From the NCBI GenBank assembly GCA_963921195.1, contig OY992537.1, forward strand, positions 245,836,414 to 245,900,413: a stretch of 64,000 nt of DNA. Reading direction: 5' to 3'. Source of the DNA: Pegoplata infirma. Taxonomy: Eukaryota; Arthropoda; Insecta; Diptera; Anthomyiidae. The position numbers and the translations under genes were made by a program. How positions within the stretch are numbered: position 1 is the first letter of the stretch; every line of letters begins with the position of its first letter. Under the pieces are notes generated by a model that did no database searches, was not told the origin of the DNA, and saw only the letters and a program-made list of their open reading frames with translations. Below, one piece after another: positions 22,847-34,894 of this stretch.

Positions 22847-23206
22847 TAATAGTTTAAAATCGTACACACATAGTTGCTAAAAAAAAGAAATTTTCTAGGA
22901 TGTTTTGAAAGGAACCCCTTTTGATTTTATCCATTTATCGACTTGAATCTGATCTGGCCTTTATGACATGCATACAAATGTCTTTAGGTAATTTTGCTTA
23001 AATCTACCGCGCTTTAAAGACTGACATTGCAAGATCGAGTTGTGCTCGATCAAAAACCAGGAATATATATTGTATACTTAGCCGATCAATATTTCAGATT
23101 TCTTATATCACGAATTCCACCAAATAACACAGAAAATATGTAATTTTCTGATCTTAGGTCTTTTAATTTTCTTTTTATTAACAGCATGCATTCTCTTTAA
23201 AGCCAA

Positions 23207-23987
23207 CACAGAAAAAATTTGAAACGAATTTCAATTAACAAAAACGCGGATTCAATCAATTTTTTAATTGAAATTCCTCCAATTAAAAATATTGTTATAC
23301 CAATCATCGAATTGTAGGTGCTTGATTGAAAATTTTTTCAATCAAACGTTTTTTCGATTTTGATCAAAAGATTAATCAATTCTTTATTTATAGTCAATCA
23401 AAATAATGATTGATTTAACAAATGAATTGTAAGCTTATGACAAAATTATCAATAAATTTTTACTCGGGTTGTAAGCTTATGACAAAATTATCAAAAAATG
23501 CATATTTTTTGCTTTCCAACCCAGCAAAATTTTCTGTTTCCAATAATCGGTTCCAGAACGCATCATTTTACCCTGCAACCGATTCTACTTAACATTCCAG
23601 AATCAATGATTTTTGTTTGAAATTGTCCCAAAAGCAGTCGTTTTTTAGAGCAAGTAGTTTTTTTGAAAAATAATTTTACATAGAAAATTTTGTTGTGATT
23701 ACCATAGAATACATTCAAGAATCTGTTGAACCAGGAATATGTTCCAAAAAATGTTCCTGGGAATATGTTGCCAACAATTAAAAAAGTAAATCCCGATTAT
23801 TTTGTATATTTTTGAATTAATCTATTCAAATAAATTAAAGCGAAAAAAAAATCTGGTATATTGAAAATTTGTAATTCGACAGTTAAAAAAAATAACAAAA
23901 ATTTTAATCAAAACATTGATTGACTCATTTAAATTTTGTTGATCAATAGATTTAATTGAAAATTGGTAGCCAATAATTTTTTGTGTG
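23207..23987 (-). mobile_element. R-family MITE copy 3, minus strand (TSD AA)
   Basis: Starts CACAGAAAAAATTTGAAACG and ends AATTTTTTGTGTG, flanked by AA (23205-23206, 23988-23989). Collinear with copies 1 and 2 in inverse orientation, apart from the 242-bp insertion at 23520-23761 and a short local duplication of 'ttgtaagcttatgacaaaat' at 23430-23490. Confidence 0.75.
23520..23761. mobile_element. CCCAG-type MITE, TSD AA
   Basis: Ends CCCAGCAAAATTTT and AAAATGTTCCTGGG, flanked by AA (23518-23519, 23762-23763). R-family copy 1 carries the empty site (ctttccaatatg read on this strand), so both the boundaries and the 2-bp TSD are confirmed within this window. Related to 43864-44592 and 47806-48553. 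Confidence 0.8.
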
Positions 23988-23989
23988 AA

Positions 23990-25085
23990 CTAAACATATA
24001 TATTTTCAGTTTTTTAAATTTAAAAAAAAATCGCAAATTTTATTTTCTTCAAAAATTAAAAAATAAAAAAAAGTATATGAACTTTTTTGAAACCTGCATA
24101 AATCGAAAAAAAAAAAAAAAAAAAAACTGAAAATGGATATGTTTTGTTGGCTTCATAGTACAAATGTATACAAGAAATTAGACAAATTTGAAGACCCTCG
24201 GTCAGATTTTATAAAATCTCTGGTGAAATTCATGATATACGGAATGATAAATTGAAAATACCCCCTTCCATTTTGATGAAGTGTATAAAAGAAAATTCGC
24301 CTGTTGCAATTTTGTTTAAACCCTTTAAAAAACTTATTAAAACTAAAAATTATAATTTGTTAGGTGTCAGCAGTTGCTATATTGATAACAAATTTTCTTT
24401 ATGGACTTCAGTCTTAACTTTAAGCTAAATTCAACAATTTATACAAAAGTTTTAAAAATTTTACTTTTATTTAAGATTTTTTTATGTTATTATTATTCTT
24501 TAAAATGCCATTTCATTTTTTTGACAATATTTTCCTTTCGCATGACATGGCAGTGCGTATGATATCCTTCTGTTTAACTGACATGTCTGGTTTGGTTAGT
24601 AAAATGATGATGACGATGATGAAGTTGATGCTGTTGTAGGGATTTTCTGTTCAACTGGAGTTTTATTACTGAGAGAGAGAGAAAAAGATGGTGCTGTTGA
24701 TATCCTTAAGCTCCGTTGCATTTTTGTGCTGTTATAAATATAAGTATTATCCTTTTGTTTACGCTTGCTTGGCTGCAGTATACTGTTTGATAGTGATTCA
24801 CTTAAAGCGTGGGACAATTTGAATAAAGAGTTTTATTTTCAGAATGACATTAAGGGAATTCACAAGGTGCTTTAAGGCAGACATGGAAAAAAATCAGAAT
24901 TATATTTAAAATGTGTATAATATTTGAAATAAAATTTTTGATTAAATAAATTTTTCAAAAACATTTCAATTTTGTAATTTTAAAAATTAAAATAGTTAAA
25001 TTTTTATGATCATTTATTTTTGGTAGAAATTGTATATGCATTTCTTTAAAAAAATAAATCTTTCAAGAATTTTAAATCTTTCTTC
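23990..25085. other. No recognised feature
   Basis: AT-rich, with an A run at 24107-24126. A 73-codon minus-strand frame at 24596-24817 ends in a serine run encoded by a 'gat' repeat and looks like chance. No element termini found. Confidence 0.4.
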
Positions 25086-25195
25086 AATTTTATCCAAAAT
25101 CGATTTAAAGTTGATCTAGCGATGTCCGTCCGTCTGCATGTCTGTTGAAAACACACAAACTTTCGAAAGACTACTTTGAGACCGCTCAGTAGGGT
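25086..25195 (+). mobile_element. INE-1-like internal fragment
   Basis: 'gatctagcgatgtccgtccg' and 'tctgttgaaaacacac' followed by 'aactttcgaaagac' match the central part of the copy at 49300. Neither terminus is present. Confidence 0.6.
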
Positions 25196-25618
25196 GGAGC
25201 GAGAATTTTTTTCACGAAATTCACTTCGGCGCTATGCGGGTTTGATAAAAATAGATGCCAAAACGATTTGGTTTAAATTTAGGGAGGATCACTTCATCTT
25301 GGAGTGCCTGTAGTATACACTTTTCAAAGTCAAAGAACTTTTTTTAAAAAAAATTTCAAGAATGCAAATTTGATCAGATCTTCCCAATTTTTTATTTTAT
25401 GTGGTATAGTTTATCACATCTTTTTAAAATATCCGTTTTATAGAATATCAATGTCCTCCAAAAACCAGAGATGAAAAAATATGCATACATTTTCAAGAAA
25501 CTTAAAAATCAACTTTTTGAACAATGGAAAAAAAATCGCAATATAATTACAAAAAAAAATTATTTTTATATATGTATAAAGGTTTTTGAAATTAATTGGT
25601 TGAAAATATAGTTATAAC

Positions 25619-26194
25619 TAGGGATGAGATTTCCATTCAAATGCATGCTTTTTGTCGATAGTCTAAAAACGATATCGACCAATTATCTTTCCGAATCAAG
25701 AAATTTGCGTTAAAATGGCATCGATTTGTTTTTGCATATTTTTGCATATTTTGGTGGAAATGCATATTTTTGCATATTTTGGTTTTAAATGCATATTTTG
25801 TGCATATTTCCAACTTTTAAGTGCATATTTTTGCATATTTTGACATAAATTAGCAAAAACACAAATTGAAGTTTATTTGTTTCAAAAACTATTTTAAGTT
25901 TTAAAAATCTATTTTGGAAATAAGAAAAATTATTTTTTTTTCTTTAAAATTTGTTTTACAGATTGTCTTAATTTCTAAAAAATCTTGCTTATATAAAGTT
26001 TTAAATGTTACTATTTAAACTTGGCGTTATTTTTTGCTTTTTAAGAAGTTTTTCCTATTAAAACAAGATTTTTATTGCACACATTTTATTTTTTAGTGCA
26101 TATTTTTAGGTTTTTTAGTGCATATTTCGGATTTTTTAGCGCATATTTTAAGCGCATATTTTTGATTTTTTAGTGCATGAAAATTTCATCCCTA
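25619..26194. mobile_element. hAT-like element, TSD GTTATAAC, TGCATATTT repeats
   Basis: Ends TAGGGATGAGATTTCC and GAAAATTTCATCCCTA, with an exact TSD GTTATAAC (25611-25618, 26195-26202) fitting GTNNNNAC. About eight GCATATTT words cluster at 25730-25845 and four more at 26098-26160, all in the same orientation. Such subterminal words are the usual binding sites of hAT transposases. Non-coding. Confidence 0.8.
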
Positions 26195-26290
26195 GTTATA
26201 ACTATACTTGTTATTATCTTACGTGAATTACCTAAATGTTTGTTTCTGTATTATTTTATCTCCGTATTTTTATTAGAATTTAGTTCGAAT

Positions 26291-27413
26291 TAGAGATGGG
26301 CACATGAGCAGATTAGAGCATTAAATTATTCACGCGTAATCATGCGTAAGCGTGACGGCAACTTTATTTTACTCACGTGCTTGAGAATGAGTGGAAAAAT
26401 AAATAAAAATACAATTTATTAAAAATCTATCCACACAAAAAAATTCAGAAGCGCGTTTTTCGTTTTTTTTCGAGAAAATCGCAATTGAATATTGAATTTC
26501 ATATTCATAACAAAGTTGTAATTTCCTTGTATTTTGTTGTTTCAACATAGCGCACACACAAAAAAAAATTCCAATGAACGACTTTCATAGTATTTATGAA
26601 AAAATTCTTACAATTTATTAACTTTTTCATAATACATACTTATACTTTATAAAAAATAGTAAATAGTTCTTAAATTTCACATATTGTGATTTATTCATAA
26701 ATACTATGAAAAACTTTATAAGTATTATGAAAAAGTTAATAAGTTGTATGAATTTATTCATAAATACTATGAAAGTCGTTCATTGGAATTTTTTTTTTGT
26801 GTGCATGAGTAACAAATATTTGGAAAAATGTTACTCATACGCTATGTTGCAGCAAGAAAATACAAGAAAATTACAAAACTGTTAAGTTCAATATTCAAAT
26901 GCAATTTGACTTCTTTAAAAATAGGAAATTTCAGAACGCGTTCTGAAAATTTTTTAATATAAAAATTTTTTATCGATAGTCCATAAAAAATGTACAAGAA
27001 TGCAAATTTTTGAGATTGTGTTGCATTCCGTTTAAATTTGATATATATTTAATCAAGACAACTCGACACAAATTTGATAATTTTTTTAATATTTTGCCAT
27101 GCCTCCGAGGTTCTGAAAAATTTAAAAACCAAAACCGCAATTTTCTTAGTTTCTTAGGGCTGTAGCGGGATATTTGGTTTATACCCTTTATCACTAGAGA
27201 GGACGGTACAAAAAATGTAAAACTTGGCTAAACTTTAAATTTCGTACCGAAAAAAGCAAAAAAAAAATTTTTTAAATTTAGCTAAACTTAAATATTGGTA
27301 AACATTTTTTAAATTTACTCACAAAAAAATATGCTTGTGAGAAAGTAATTGGGAATTTCCTGCCCTGAGCGTAATTGAGTGTGAATCAAAAGTCACTCAC
27401 GCGCCCATCTCTA
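26291..27413. mobile_element. hAT-like element S1 (TAGAGATGGGC ends)
   Basis: TAGAGATGGGCAC at the left mirrors GCGCCCATCTCTA at the right. Flanks GTTCGAAT and GTTGGAGT agree at 6 of 8 positions, a decayed TSD. Subterminal 'ctcacg' and 'tgagt' words occur. It contains a relic of the palindromic repeat also present at 29460-29740, a MITE at 26555-26803, and near 27000-27185 one arm of the repeat described at 29190-29985. A younger copy is at 56408-57055. Confidence 0.7.
26555..26803. mobile_element. CAC-type palindromic MITE, TSD CA
   Basis: CACACAAAAAAAAATTCCAA and its inverse frame a nearly complete palindrome ('catagtatttatgaa' arms). The flanking CA pair (26553-26554, 26804-26805) and the related empty sequence near 29578 ('atagcgtatgagtaac') support a 2-bp TSD. 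Confidence 0.7.
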
Positions 27414-28070
27414 GTTGGAGTCTTAAAGTGTGAAAAATTAAATGTAGTGAATAAATGAATAAATTTTAAATGTTGATGATATTTAAAATTTTCTTTGGGT
27501 ACAGTTATTAGAATAGGTAGCTACCTATAATCGTATACCCAATTGTTAATTAAAACTGAAAAGAAGGAGCAATTAATATATTCACTATGTATATTAGTTT
27601 CCTAAACCACTTTGATTTCTTTAGTTATTTCTAAAATACCTAGAAGGACATCCACAGGGCAGATGACCAACGAATATTTGTCTGGGGACTCACACAGTAA
27701 ATGCTGCTGCTGCTCTTATTTTTCCTTCAAATCAAAATCGGTGTTGTTATTAATATTGGCCATAATTTGTTGATTCGATATTAGTTTTCGATTGTCAGTA
27801 CAGATTTTTGAATGTATAACATTTTTTTGAAGTTCATAATAGAGTTTACTGTATTAGTTAAATTCACATTTGCACACATATCTGTTACATACGGGGGCAG
27901 TACGAAATTTTCTTAGCCTAACATAGAGATAAAAGTATAAACAGAAAAAAGCGTTGCATAATGAAAACTTCCAACCGTCATATAAACGCATGTTAAATTT
28001 TCTTTCGACCTTTCAACTTATTCGTAAAGTAACAGGTGTTCAAAAAAGGCGCTTCAGTGATTTTTTTATT

Positions 28071-28483
28071 ATGGAAAAACAAGAAATTCGTGGTGTGATT
28101 TAAGAAAGGTTTCTCGGGACAAGAAATTCATAATGATATGGTGAATGTGTTATGCCTTTATGATACTTGCTTTTTTAAAGTAATTTGTTGCTGCATTTAT
28201 TAGGGGTATTCTATGGGAATTACCCTAATAAATGCAGCAACAAGTAACTTGAAAAAAGCAAGTATCATACGCACTTTAGATGAAAGTGCTCTTCATATGC
28301 AACAGTAAAAAATTGAGTTACTGAGTTTAAACGTGGTCGTGCGAGCACTTAAGATAAACCACAAAGTGGAAGTCCAAAAATTGCAACAACGCCAGAAATC
28401 GTACCTTAAATCCATGATGATAAGACGATCGACGAGTGAAAGTGAGTAAAATAGGTAATGCCATAGGCATCTCAAATGATAGA
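28071..28483 (+). pseudogene. Mariner transposase, N-terminal relic
   Basis: ATG at 28071 begins MEKQEIRGVI, followed by a stop and ERFL. After one frameshift EIHNDMVNV appears, then a MITE insertion (28161-28267), then SYATVKN-VTEFKRGRAST, PQSGSPKIATTPEIV, IHDD and IGNAIGISND. These are the helix-turn-helix DNA-binding blocks of mariner transposases of the irritans type as I know them (SYATVKNW, FKRGR, TTPEIV, EAIGIS). At least four in-frame stops and two frameshifts are visible, and the D,D34D catalytic half is deleted. In an intact element this protein would bind the TIRs and catalyse cut-and-paste at TA sites. Confidence 0.8.
28161..28267. mobile_element. 107-bp hairpin MITE inside the mariner, TSD TA
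   Basis: TGATACTTGCTTTTTT and its inverse extend through 'ttgctgcatttattaggg' to leave only a short loop around 28206-28222. TA on both sides (28159-28160, 28268-28269). Almost all of the element is stem. Confidence 0.75.
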
Positions 28484-28971
28484 TAAATATGTTACGTTTT
28501 ATTTACCAGCTGGTGAAAAACGGTTTTATTCACCAGCAGGTGAATTATTATCCAAGTTACAAAACAAAGTTACAAACCTTTTTGGTTTCAAGAAAATAAA
28601 AACAGTAATTCTTATTTTCTTTTTTGTTAGTCGGTAGCTCAAACTTAGGTGCCGTCCTTCATCATTTTTAAAATAAGAAACCAGCCTAAAAACATTATCA
28701 TGTTAAAAATAAAATAACTTTAAAAATCCAGCTCTTGTTTTTTATTGTTAGGCTAAGAACATTTCGAACACCCCTCGTATACATAGGTACCATAGTATGC
28801 TGTAGACATTTAGCAATTAGTGTGTAATTTTATAGGTTTACTTATTTCAAAATGGGGTTATGAACGGTGAATGGGGTAGTGGGTGGTAAACATGTTGCTG
28901 TGATACTTTTTCTGCTGTATATGATATTATAAGTAATCATTTGGCTATTTGGTAAATTAGTTAGTCTTTAC

Positions 28972-30306
28972 TAGGGATGCCAAATGGAGTTAATATTTGC
29001 AAATTCCGGGATTTGGGATTTTAAAATCGTAAGACTGTAATTTTTCTGGATTTTGGGATTTTTTCGGATATCAGGATTCAATAAAATTTATTTTTTAGCA
29101 TTATTTTTGAAATTATATTTTTTATAATTAAAGAAAGTAATAAATTGCATTGAATAATTGCAATTTAGTTTTACACATAAAGCATTCCATACCAAATGTC
29201 CAGCGAAATTTTTTTTTTTTAATTTTTCAAATACTGGGCTTAGGAGGCGTGGTCAAATATTGGAAAAATTGTTTAATTTGTGTCGAGATGCCTTGTTTAA
29301 ATATTTATAAAATTAAAACTGAATGCACCACAATCTCAAACATTTATATTCTTGTATAGTTTTGTAGAAGCTATCGCCTAAAATTTATTTTTTTGGAAAA
29401 TTTTTTAGAACCTGTTCGGAAATTTTCCATTTTTTAAAAAAGTCAATTTATTAAAAATCCGTCCACGTCCAAACAAATTCAGACATGCGTTTTTCGTTTT
29501 TTTTTCGAGAAAATCGCATTTGAGTTTTGAATTTTATAACAATTTAGTAATTTGCTTGTATTTTCTTGTTTCATCATAGCGTATGAGTAACATTTATTCA
29601 AATATTTAATACTCATTCGCCATGTTAAAACAAGAAAATACAAGCAAATTACAAAATTGTTATCAAATTTAATATTCAAATGCGATTTTCTCGAAAAAAA
29701 ACGAAAAACACATTTCTATTTTTTTTTTGTGTGGATAGAAAAACATCTAAACTTAAAAAAAAAATTAAAAAAAGTGGCCGGATCTTTAATAAACTGATTT
29801 TTTAAAAATTAAAAAAAAAAAAATAATCGATAGCTCATGCAAAACTATACAAGAATGCAAATTTTTGATATTGTGGTACATTTCTTTTTAATTTGATAAA
29901 TATTTAAACAAGGCAACTCGACAAAAATTTGACAATTTTTCCAATATTTGACCATGTTTTTCTGTAGCGGGACATTTGGTGTGTACAGAAAAATAAACAA
30001 AAACTTTGGAACTAAACTTTAGTGACAAGATTTTTTACGCTGTTTCAAACGAAAAAAAACTGGATCGGCGAAAAATATATATTCTGCGATATAATCGTGT
30101 TTCGTAATTTTTCAATTCCAAAAACTCCCGTTTTCTAGTTTCCAGAATTTCTTCGGCATTGAGAAATTTTGAAAAATTCCGGTGTTGAAATAAAGAAATC
30201 GGGATTTTTTAGGATTGAAAAATCCCCAAAAAAATAGTGAGATTTTCAAAAATCACGAAAAATTCTGTGATGCCAGGGAATCCGGATTTGCCGTTTGGCA
30301 TCCCTA
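28972..30306. mobile_element. hAT-like element, TSD GTCTTTAC/GTCTATAC
   Basis: Ends TAGGGATGCCAAAT and CGTTTGGCATCCCTA. Flanking octamers match 7 of 8 (28964-28971, 30307-30314) and fit GTNNNNAC. Subterminal 'ccgggatttgggatttt' type words occur at the left and 'aatcgggattttt' at the right. The centre holds the palindromic repeat at 29190-29985. Frames at 29150-29359 and 29479-29679 are chance. Confidence 0.75.
29190..29985. repeat. Nested palindromic repeats inside the hAT element
   Basis: An outer pair, 'accaaatgtccagcg' (29191) versus 'gtagcgggacatttggt' (29966), has arms of about 200 bp. Within it sits a second near-perfect palindrome at about 29460-29740, with TIR 'tccacac(a)n' and arms 'tttttcgagaaaatcgca'. 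The inner palindrome and the right arm of the outer one also occur, more decayed, inside 26291-27413. Confidence 0.6.
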
Positions 30307-30335
30307 GTCTATACCTTGTATTCTTGTGGTATACC

Positions 30336-32488
30336 CACTGTTGCCAATTTAGCTATTTTGTAGCTAGATTTAGCTATTTTTTTTTGCATTTAGCGACAAA
30401 AAAAGTCATTTAGCTCTTAGCTACAAATCTAGCTACTTTTTTTTGGTCGCAAAATTTGTAAAAATTGTTTTTTAAAACCGTTTTATTAGCCATATTTTCA
30501 AGTTGACATTTCGTTAACGTGCTATTTAAGTGAGTATGACATCTGCTAGTTTTTCAACTTTTCAAAAAATTTTATCAAGGGTTTTCTATGCTATTTCCTT
30601 TAACTTCAAACAAAAATTTAAAATTTATCAAAAATCTCCCCATGATAAAGTTACTTAAAAAGTTTAAAATCAAGCAAGTATCGTATCGGCATAACTCATA
30701 GAGAATGAAGTTTAGTACCAACATAAAGAAAAACCAGCTATGGGGTTAAAAATATAATAGTTTTCATCTCTCGAATAACGGATAAAATTTTACACCAGCA
30801 TTCATAACCAAAAAAACGAGTGGCTATAATCGAGCTTTTAATTCGCATTCAGAAAATTGTGTATTAAAAAAGTTGGCACTGCGAAATAACTCCCAAATGA
30901 AATAAATCCCAATTCAATAATTCCTAATGATATAAGTCCTAAGAGAAATGAATAAACTCCCAACTTTAAAAAATAAAATAAGTCCCAAAGAAAAAATGAA
31001 ATAAGTCCCAATATTTGGGAGTTATTTAAAATCAAAATACTTACTCTCAAAAAAATTAAAGAACTCCGAATGAAATAAGTCCCAAAAAATAATATAAGTT
31101 CCCATTACAAGAATTATGTCTATTATAAGTATTTTTACGTATACAAAATGAGGCCCTATGTTCCAACTAGGAGTTTTAAAGGACTAAATATATAAAATGA
31201 GGTGCCGATTCACAGAAAATAGTCAAAACTCAATCATAACCATAGAAAAAAATAGAAGTGTATCAGAGTCGTATTTCGCTTGAATAAGTATTAGTGACAG
31301 CACATTATGTAACTTTTGACGTTTAATAAAAACAATGCAACATAAAGGAGAACAACAACAAAGAAAATAACAAAAGAAAAAACAAAAGGTTTTAAACTAC
31401 CAATAGTGCGTATTATCTTTAAAAAAACGTTGAATAAAGCAAAATAAATAATAAATTTAATTAAATGAAAGACAAATTCCATTTTTTATAAACAAAGAAT
31501 CTAATTTGATATTAAATACGTGTGAGATGAGGAAGAACAAGCATTTTGCCACCATATTGGAAAATACATCAAATACAACACTGCGTACCTTCTAATCTTT
31601 TCTATGATCATAACCACGGTTTAGTTATAAGGTTACATACGATTAGTAAACAAATCCGCCATGTCAACCGTTTGACAAGTTTCGGTGTTTTATTATGATT
31701 TTAATTATCTTAAATTTTGCACACTTTTGCCACCCAAAATTTGTTAAATTTTTAAGAATTTAAAATTATATTTTTTATAAACATTCACAAATTATACAAA
31801 ATTTTAAACAAAATTAAAGAAAATTAAATTGAAAATTTTTTCAATTCCTTTTTGTTTCGACATTCTATTTTTTTAGTACACACCGATTTCTGTCGTTCTT
31901 CTCAATCCTATATATATGTCATTCGTGATCATAACATATTTTTTCCCCAAAGCATGGCCGAAGGCCGGCATAACAGAAAAACTTTTAACAAAAAAATAAA
32001 AATAAATTGCAATATTTTATTTAAAATGAGAAGAGTCCCAACAACTCTCAATGTTAGAAAAGAAATAAAATAACTCTCAAAATAGTTTTTCGGAGCTATT
32101 TCATTAGGGAATTGTTTCATAACGAAATAACTCCCAACAAAAATTGTGAAATAAGATAATTCAGCCATTTTTTGTGATCTGATATCTGCGATATAAAATA
32201 TGAGTATTTAAACATTTTTGTTTGCAAAATTTAATAAAAATATTTGGAAATATTCGTTTTAAAACCAAAACTAACTTATATTATTATTAAATTAAAAACT
32301 TTAGCAAATAAAACCTTTTAAAAACCACTAATCCAAAATCTAGCTATAAAATAGCTAGATTTTTCAACTGTTTATACAAATCTAGCTACAAAATAGCTAG
32401 ATTTTTTAACTGTTTTTAAATTTAGCTATTTCTAGCTATTTTTTTGTCCAATCTAGCTACATTTTTTAAAAAATAGTTGGCATCAGTG
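30336..32488. mobile_element. hAT-like element, TSD GGTATACC, TAGCTA repeats
   Basis: CACTGTTGCCAA at the left mirrors TTGGCATCAGTG at the right. The exact palindromic 8-bp TSD GGTATACC lies at 30328-30335 and 32489-32496. Subterminal 'tagctattt' and 'atctagcta' words recur about nine times at the left (30358-30445) and about ten times at the right (32338-32460). No transposase frame. Confidence 0.8.
30880..32165. repeat. Nested segment with AAATAAGTCCCAA words at both ends
   Basis: Between 30885 and 31110 the word 'aaataa(g/c)tccca' occurs about eight times, imperfectly. Near 32030-32160 it recurs ('aaataactcccaac', 'agagtcccaac'). This looks like the two subterminal regions of another non-autonomous element nested in the TAGCTA element. 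Its exact ends and TSD were not resolved. Confidence 0.45.
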
Positions 32489-32496
32489 GGTATACC

Positions 32497-34096
32497 ACAC
32501 TTAAGAAATTTCTTTAATAATTTTAGGTTGGCTCTTTGCGTAAGAGCTCGTTGCCTAGCAGCAATTGTATCGAAGATGGAAGCTTTTGCTGGGTGAATGA
32601 ATGACTGGCTGGCTGGATGTTTGTTTCGCTGGCATACATACTTGTGTTATTACTTTAACCGAAATTGTTGCATGTTTTCATATGAGACATTCAAGCGTTA
32701 TTGTTATTGTTGTTGTTGCTGCTGCTACTGTTTTCATTAGGTTGTGGGGGTGTTGTTGAGGTAGCAACAATCATCATCCTAAAATCATACACATAATACC
32801 CAATTAACTGGATTTACGTGCGCATGTTACTAAGACCCCAAAACAATTTAGTACACACGCGTTGATTTGCCTCCATATCTCTCTCTAGTCCTTCTTATGC
32901 TACTTCATTCAGCATTTCATCATTCATCTCCCCCAAATATATTAATAAAGCAATTTTTAGACATTTATGAATTTGTTCTCATCCTCGAAATGCACAATTT
33001 AACATAATACCACAAAATATCGAAATACTGGTTAACTAGCTATATCATAGTTGTTAAGCCGACTGGCTGGCTGTTTGGTAATATGGTTGGCCTAAAGCTT
33101 ATTAGGCTACTCCATTATAAAGAAGCATTGGTAACTCGTTAATTTGTGTTCAGATGCATGCTGGTATTTAACTTGTTAAGAGTTTCTCCAAGTTAATAGT
33201 GTTGCCAGTTAGTCTCTGGCAACAGAAAACTACCTGCTCTTGTTAAAATAATTCTTTACGTTAATGTTGGTATGTTGCATGTGTATTGGAAAAAAAAAAC
33301 AAAACAAAGGGTACAGAAACAAATATTTGAAATTACTGTCTTGATTTTATTTCTTTTTCTTTTTCCAAAAATTGGTATATGAATAATGGTTTTAGACGAT
33401 CATTCCTTTATGTGATTACGACGACGTCATAATGTCTGTTAGATTTTTGGCCATAAAGAAAAACGCATGTGTTTCTGTTGTGAATGTATCGTACTGAAAT
33501 GTTTGGTAGTATGTATCTGCTGGCTCAGCATGACATGTCAGCCTACGTTAGGGATTTTTATTATTTATTTGATTTTTCGTTTTTTTTTTTATTTTTACTC
33601 TTAAAAATGAGTTGCATTAACTTTTTTATGACTTTTTGTTGTTGCTATTATTGATTTTAGTTGTGATGGTGTTACATTCGAACCAAGGTACCAACCGACC
33701 TACCAACAAACATACAGATTACGGGAGAGATTCTCCCAGTAAAGTAGGTTTGGGTTATTTTTAGTGAAAGAATTAAAAAAAAAACAAAATTTCAATCATA
33801 AACTCCTGATGGCCATCATAAATAATACCAATATTCTACATATAGATTTTATTGTTTATGTTAAGATCACCACATGGTGGCAGATAGACATAAAATGTCA
33901 AAATCCTATAAAATATTTTTAATGTAAAAATATCAATATAAAATAAGGAAATTACTACAGCAGTGTTGCCACCATTTTTTTTTATAATATTTAAATTTTT
34001 AACTAGCAGGTAGGTAAACCAATTAAAAATTTCCGAAGTCTTTAAAATTTATACACAAGATAGAGAGACAAATATAATATCTATCTGTATCAGCTT
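32497..34096. other. 1.6-kb gene-free stretch
   Basis: Contains a (GTT)n/(GCT)n tract at 32699-32730 and 'ctggctggctgg' words. GC content is slightly higher than the surrounding transposons, so this may be ancestral unique DNA (intronic or intergenic). No frames, splice pairs or RNA genes could be supported. Confidence 0.4.
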
Positions 34097-34643
34097 ACAA
34101 GGAAGGTCTGTCACAGGGCACCCACCGATTGTCCTAAAACTTGCATATGGGAAAGAGGGGAGGAGAATAAGTGTTACCTGTTTTTTATTATCTGCCCAAT
34201 CTCACATTTAGCGGGTCAAAGGAGAGGGGGAAACACGTTTCGTCTTAAAAAGAAACTATATGAACATTTTATGCAGATCGAAAGGTTTTTCGAAGGCCTA
34301 TCCATCAGTGTACAGGTAGTGTCCAATTAAGTCCTTATCTTTCCAAATGTAAAAACGTTAGTTTAGTTTATATGGAGAGGTATGATCGTACGACCGCCAA
34401 AATCATACATAATAATCTCTATTAAAATTAAGCTGACTTGTATTTGTGCTTTTGGCGAAATTCCTGCTCGTTCGGATTTTATTGGCATTTTCCCGAAAGA
34501 CCTCATTTTTTCATAAGTTGGCAACCCTTTTTTAAATTTAAGATTGGGCAGCTAAAAAACAGGTAACTCTTATTTGGCTCCCCTCATTCCTATACGAAAG
34601 TTTCAGGACAATCGGTGGGTGCCCTCTAAAAGACCTTCCTTGT
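34097..34643. mobile_element. TIR element related to V family (ACAAGGAAGGTCT ends)
   Basis: ACAAGGAAGGTCTGTCACAG at the left mirrors AGACCTTCCTTGT at the right, with about 45 bp of inverted similarity ('gggcacccaccgattgtcct'). A second inner inverted pair is 'gttacctgttttttattatc' versus 'gcagctaaaaaacaggtaac'. No TSD is evident. Non-coding. Confidence 0.6.
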
Positions 34644-34894
34644 GAGTGCAGGTGCTGATCCACGGGTGCTGGTGGGAATAGGAACCCCCCAAACCGAATT
34701 CGAATAATAAGAAAGAGGAAAAAAGGATGAAAGAAGGAAGAAAGAGGATGAGGAAAAGAGAAAAGGACAAGGAATAATATAAAGGAAAATTTTTTCGGAA
34801 TCTTACTGGTATGTGATTAAATTCGAACGATTTCAATTTCGATCGATTTCAACAAAAATCGAAATTTGAATCGTTTTTGGACTCGTAGAATAGA

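Larger units (their letters stand above)
27892..28777 (+). mobile_element. Dead mariner-type element, TSD TA
   Basis: Left end CGGGGGCAGTACGAAATTTT and right end AAATGTTCGAACACCCCTCG (inverse) are diverged about 30-bp TIRs that share 'cttagcctaaca', flanked by TA (27890-27891, 28778-28779). It encodes the N-terminal part of a mariner transposase. Its 886 bp, including a 107-bp insert, against about 1.3 kb for a full mariner shows a large internal deletion after about 28490. Confidence 0.75.

Noticed and set aside
24596..24817. 73-codon minus-strand frame as a possible gene
   Set aside because: The C-terminus is a serine run produced by a 'gat' microsatellite, no splice or start context is seen, and no family resemblance is apparent.
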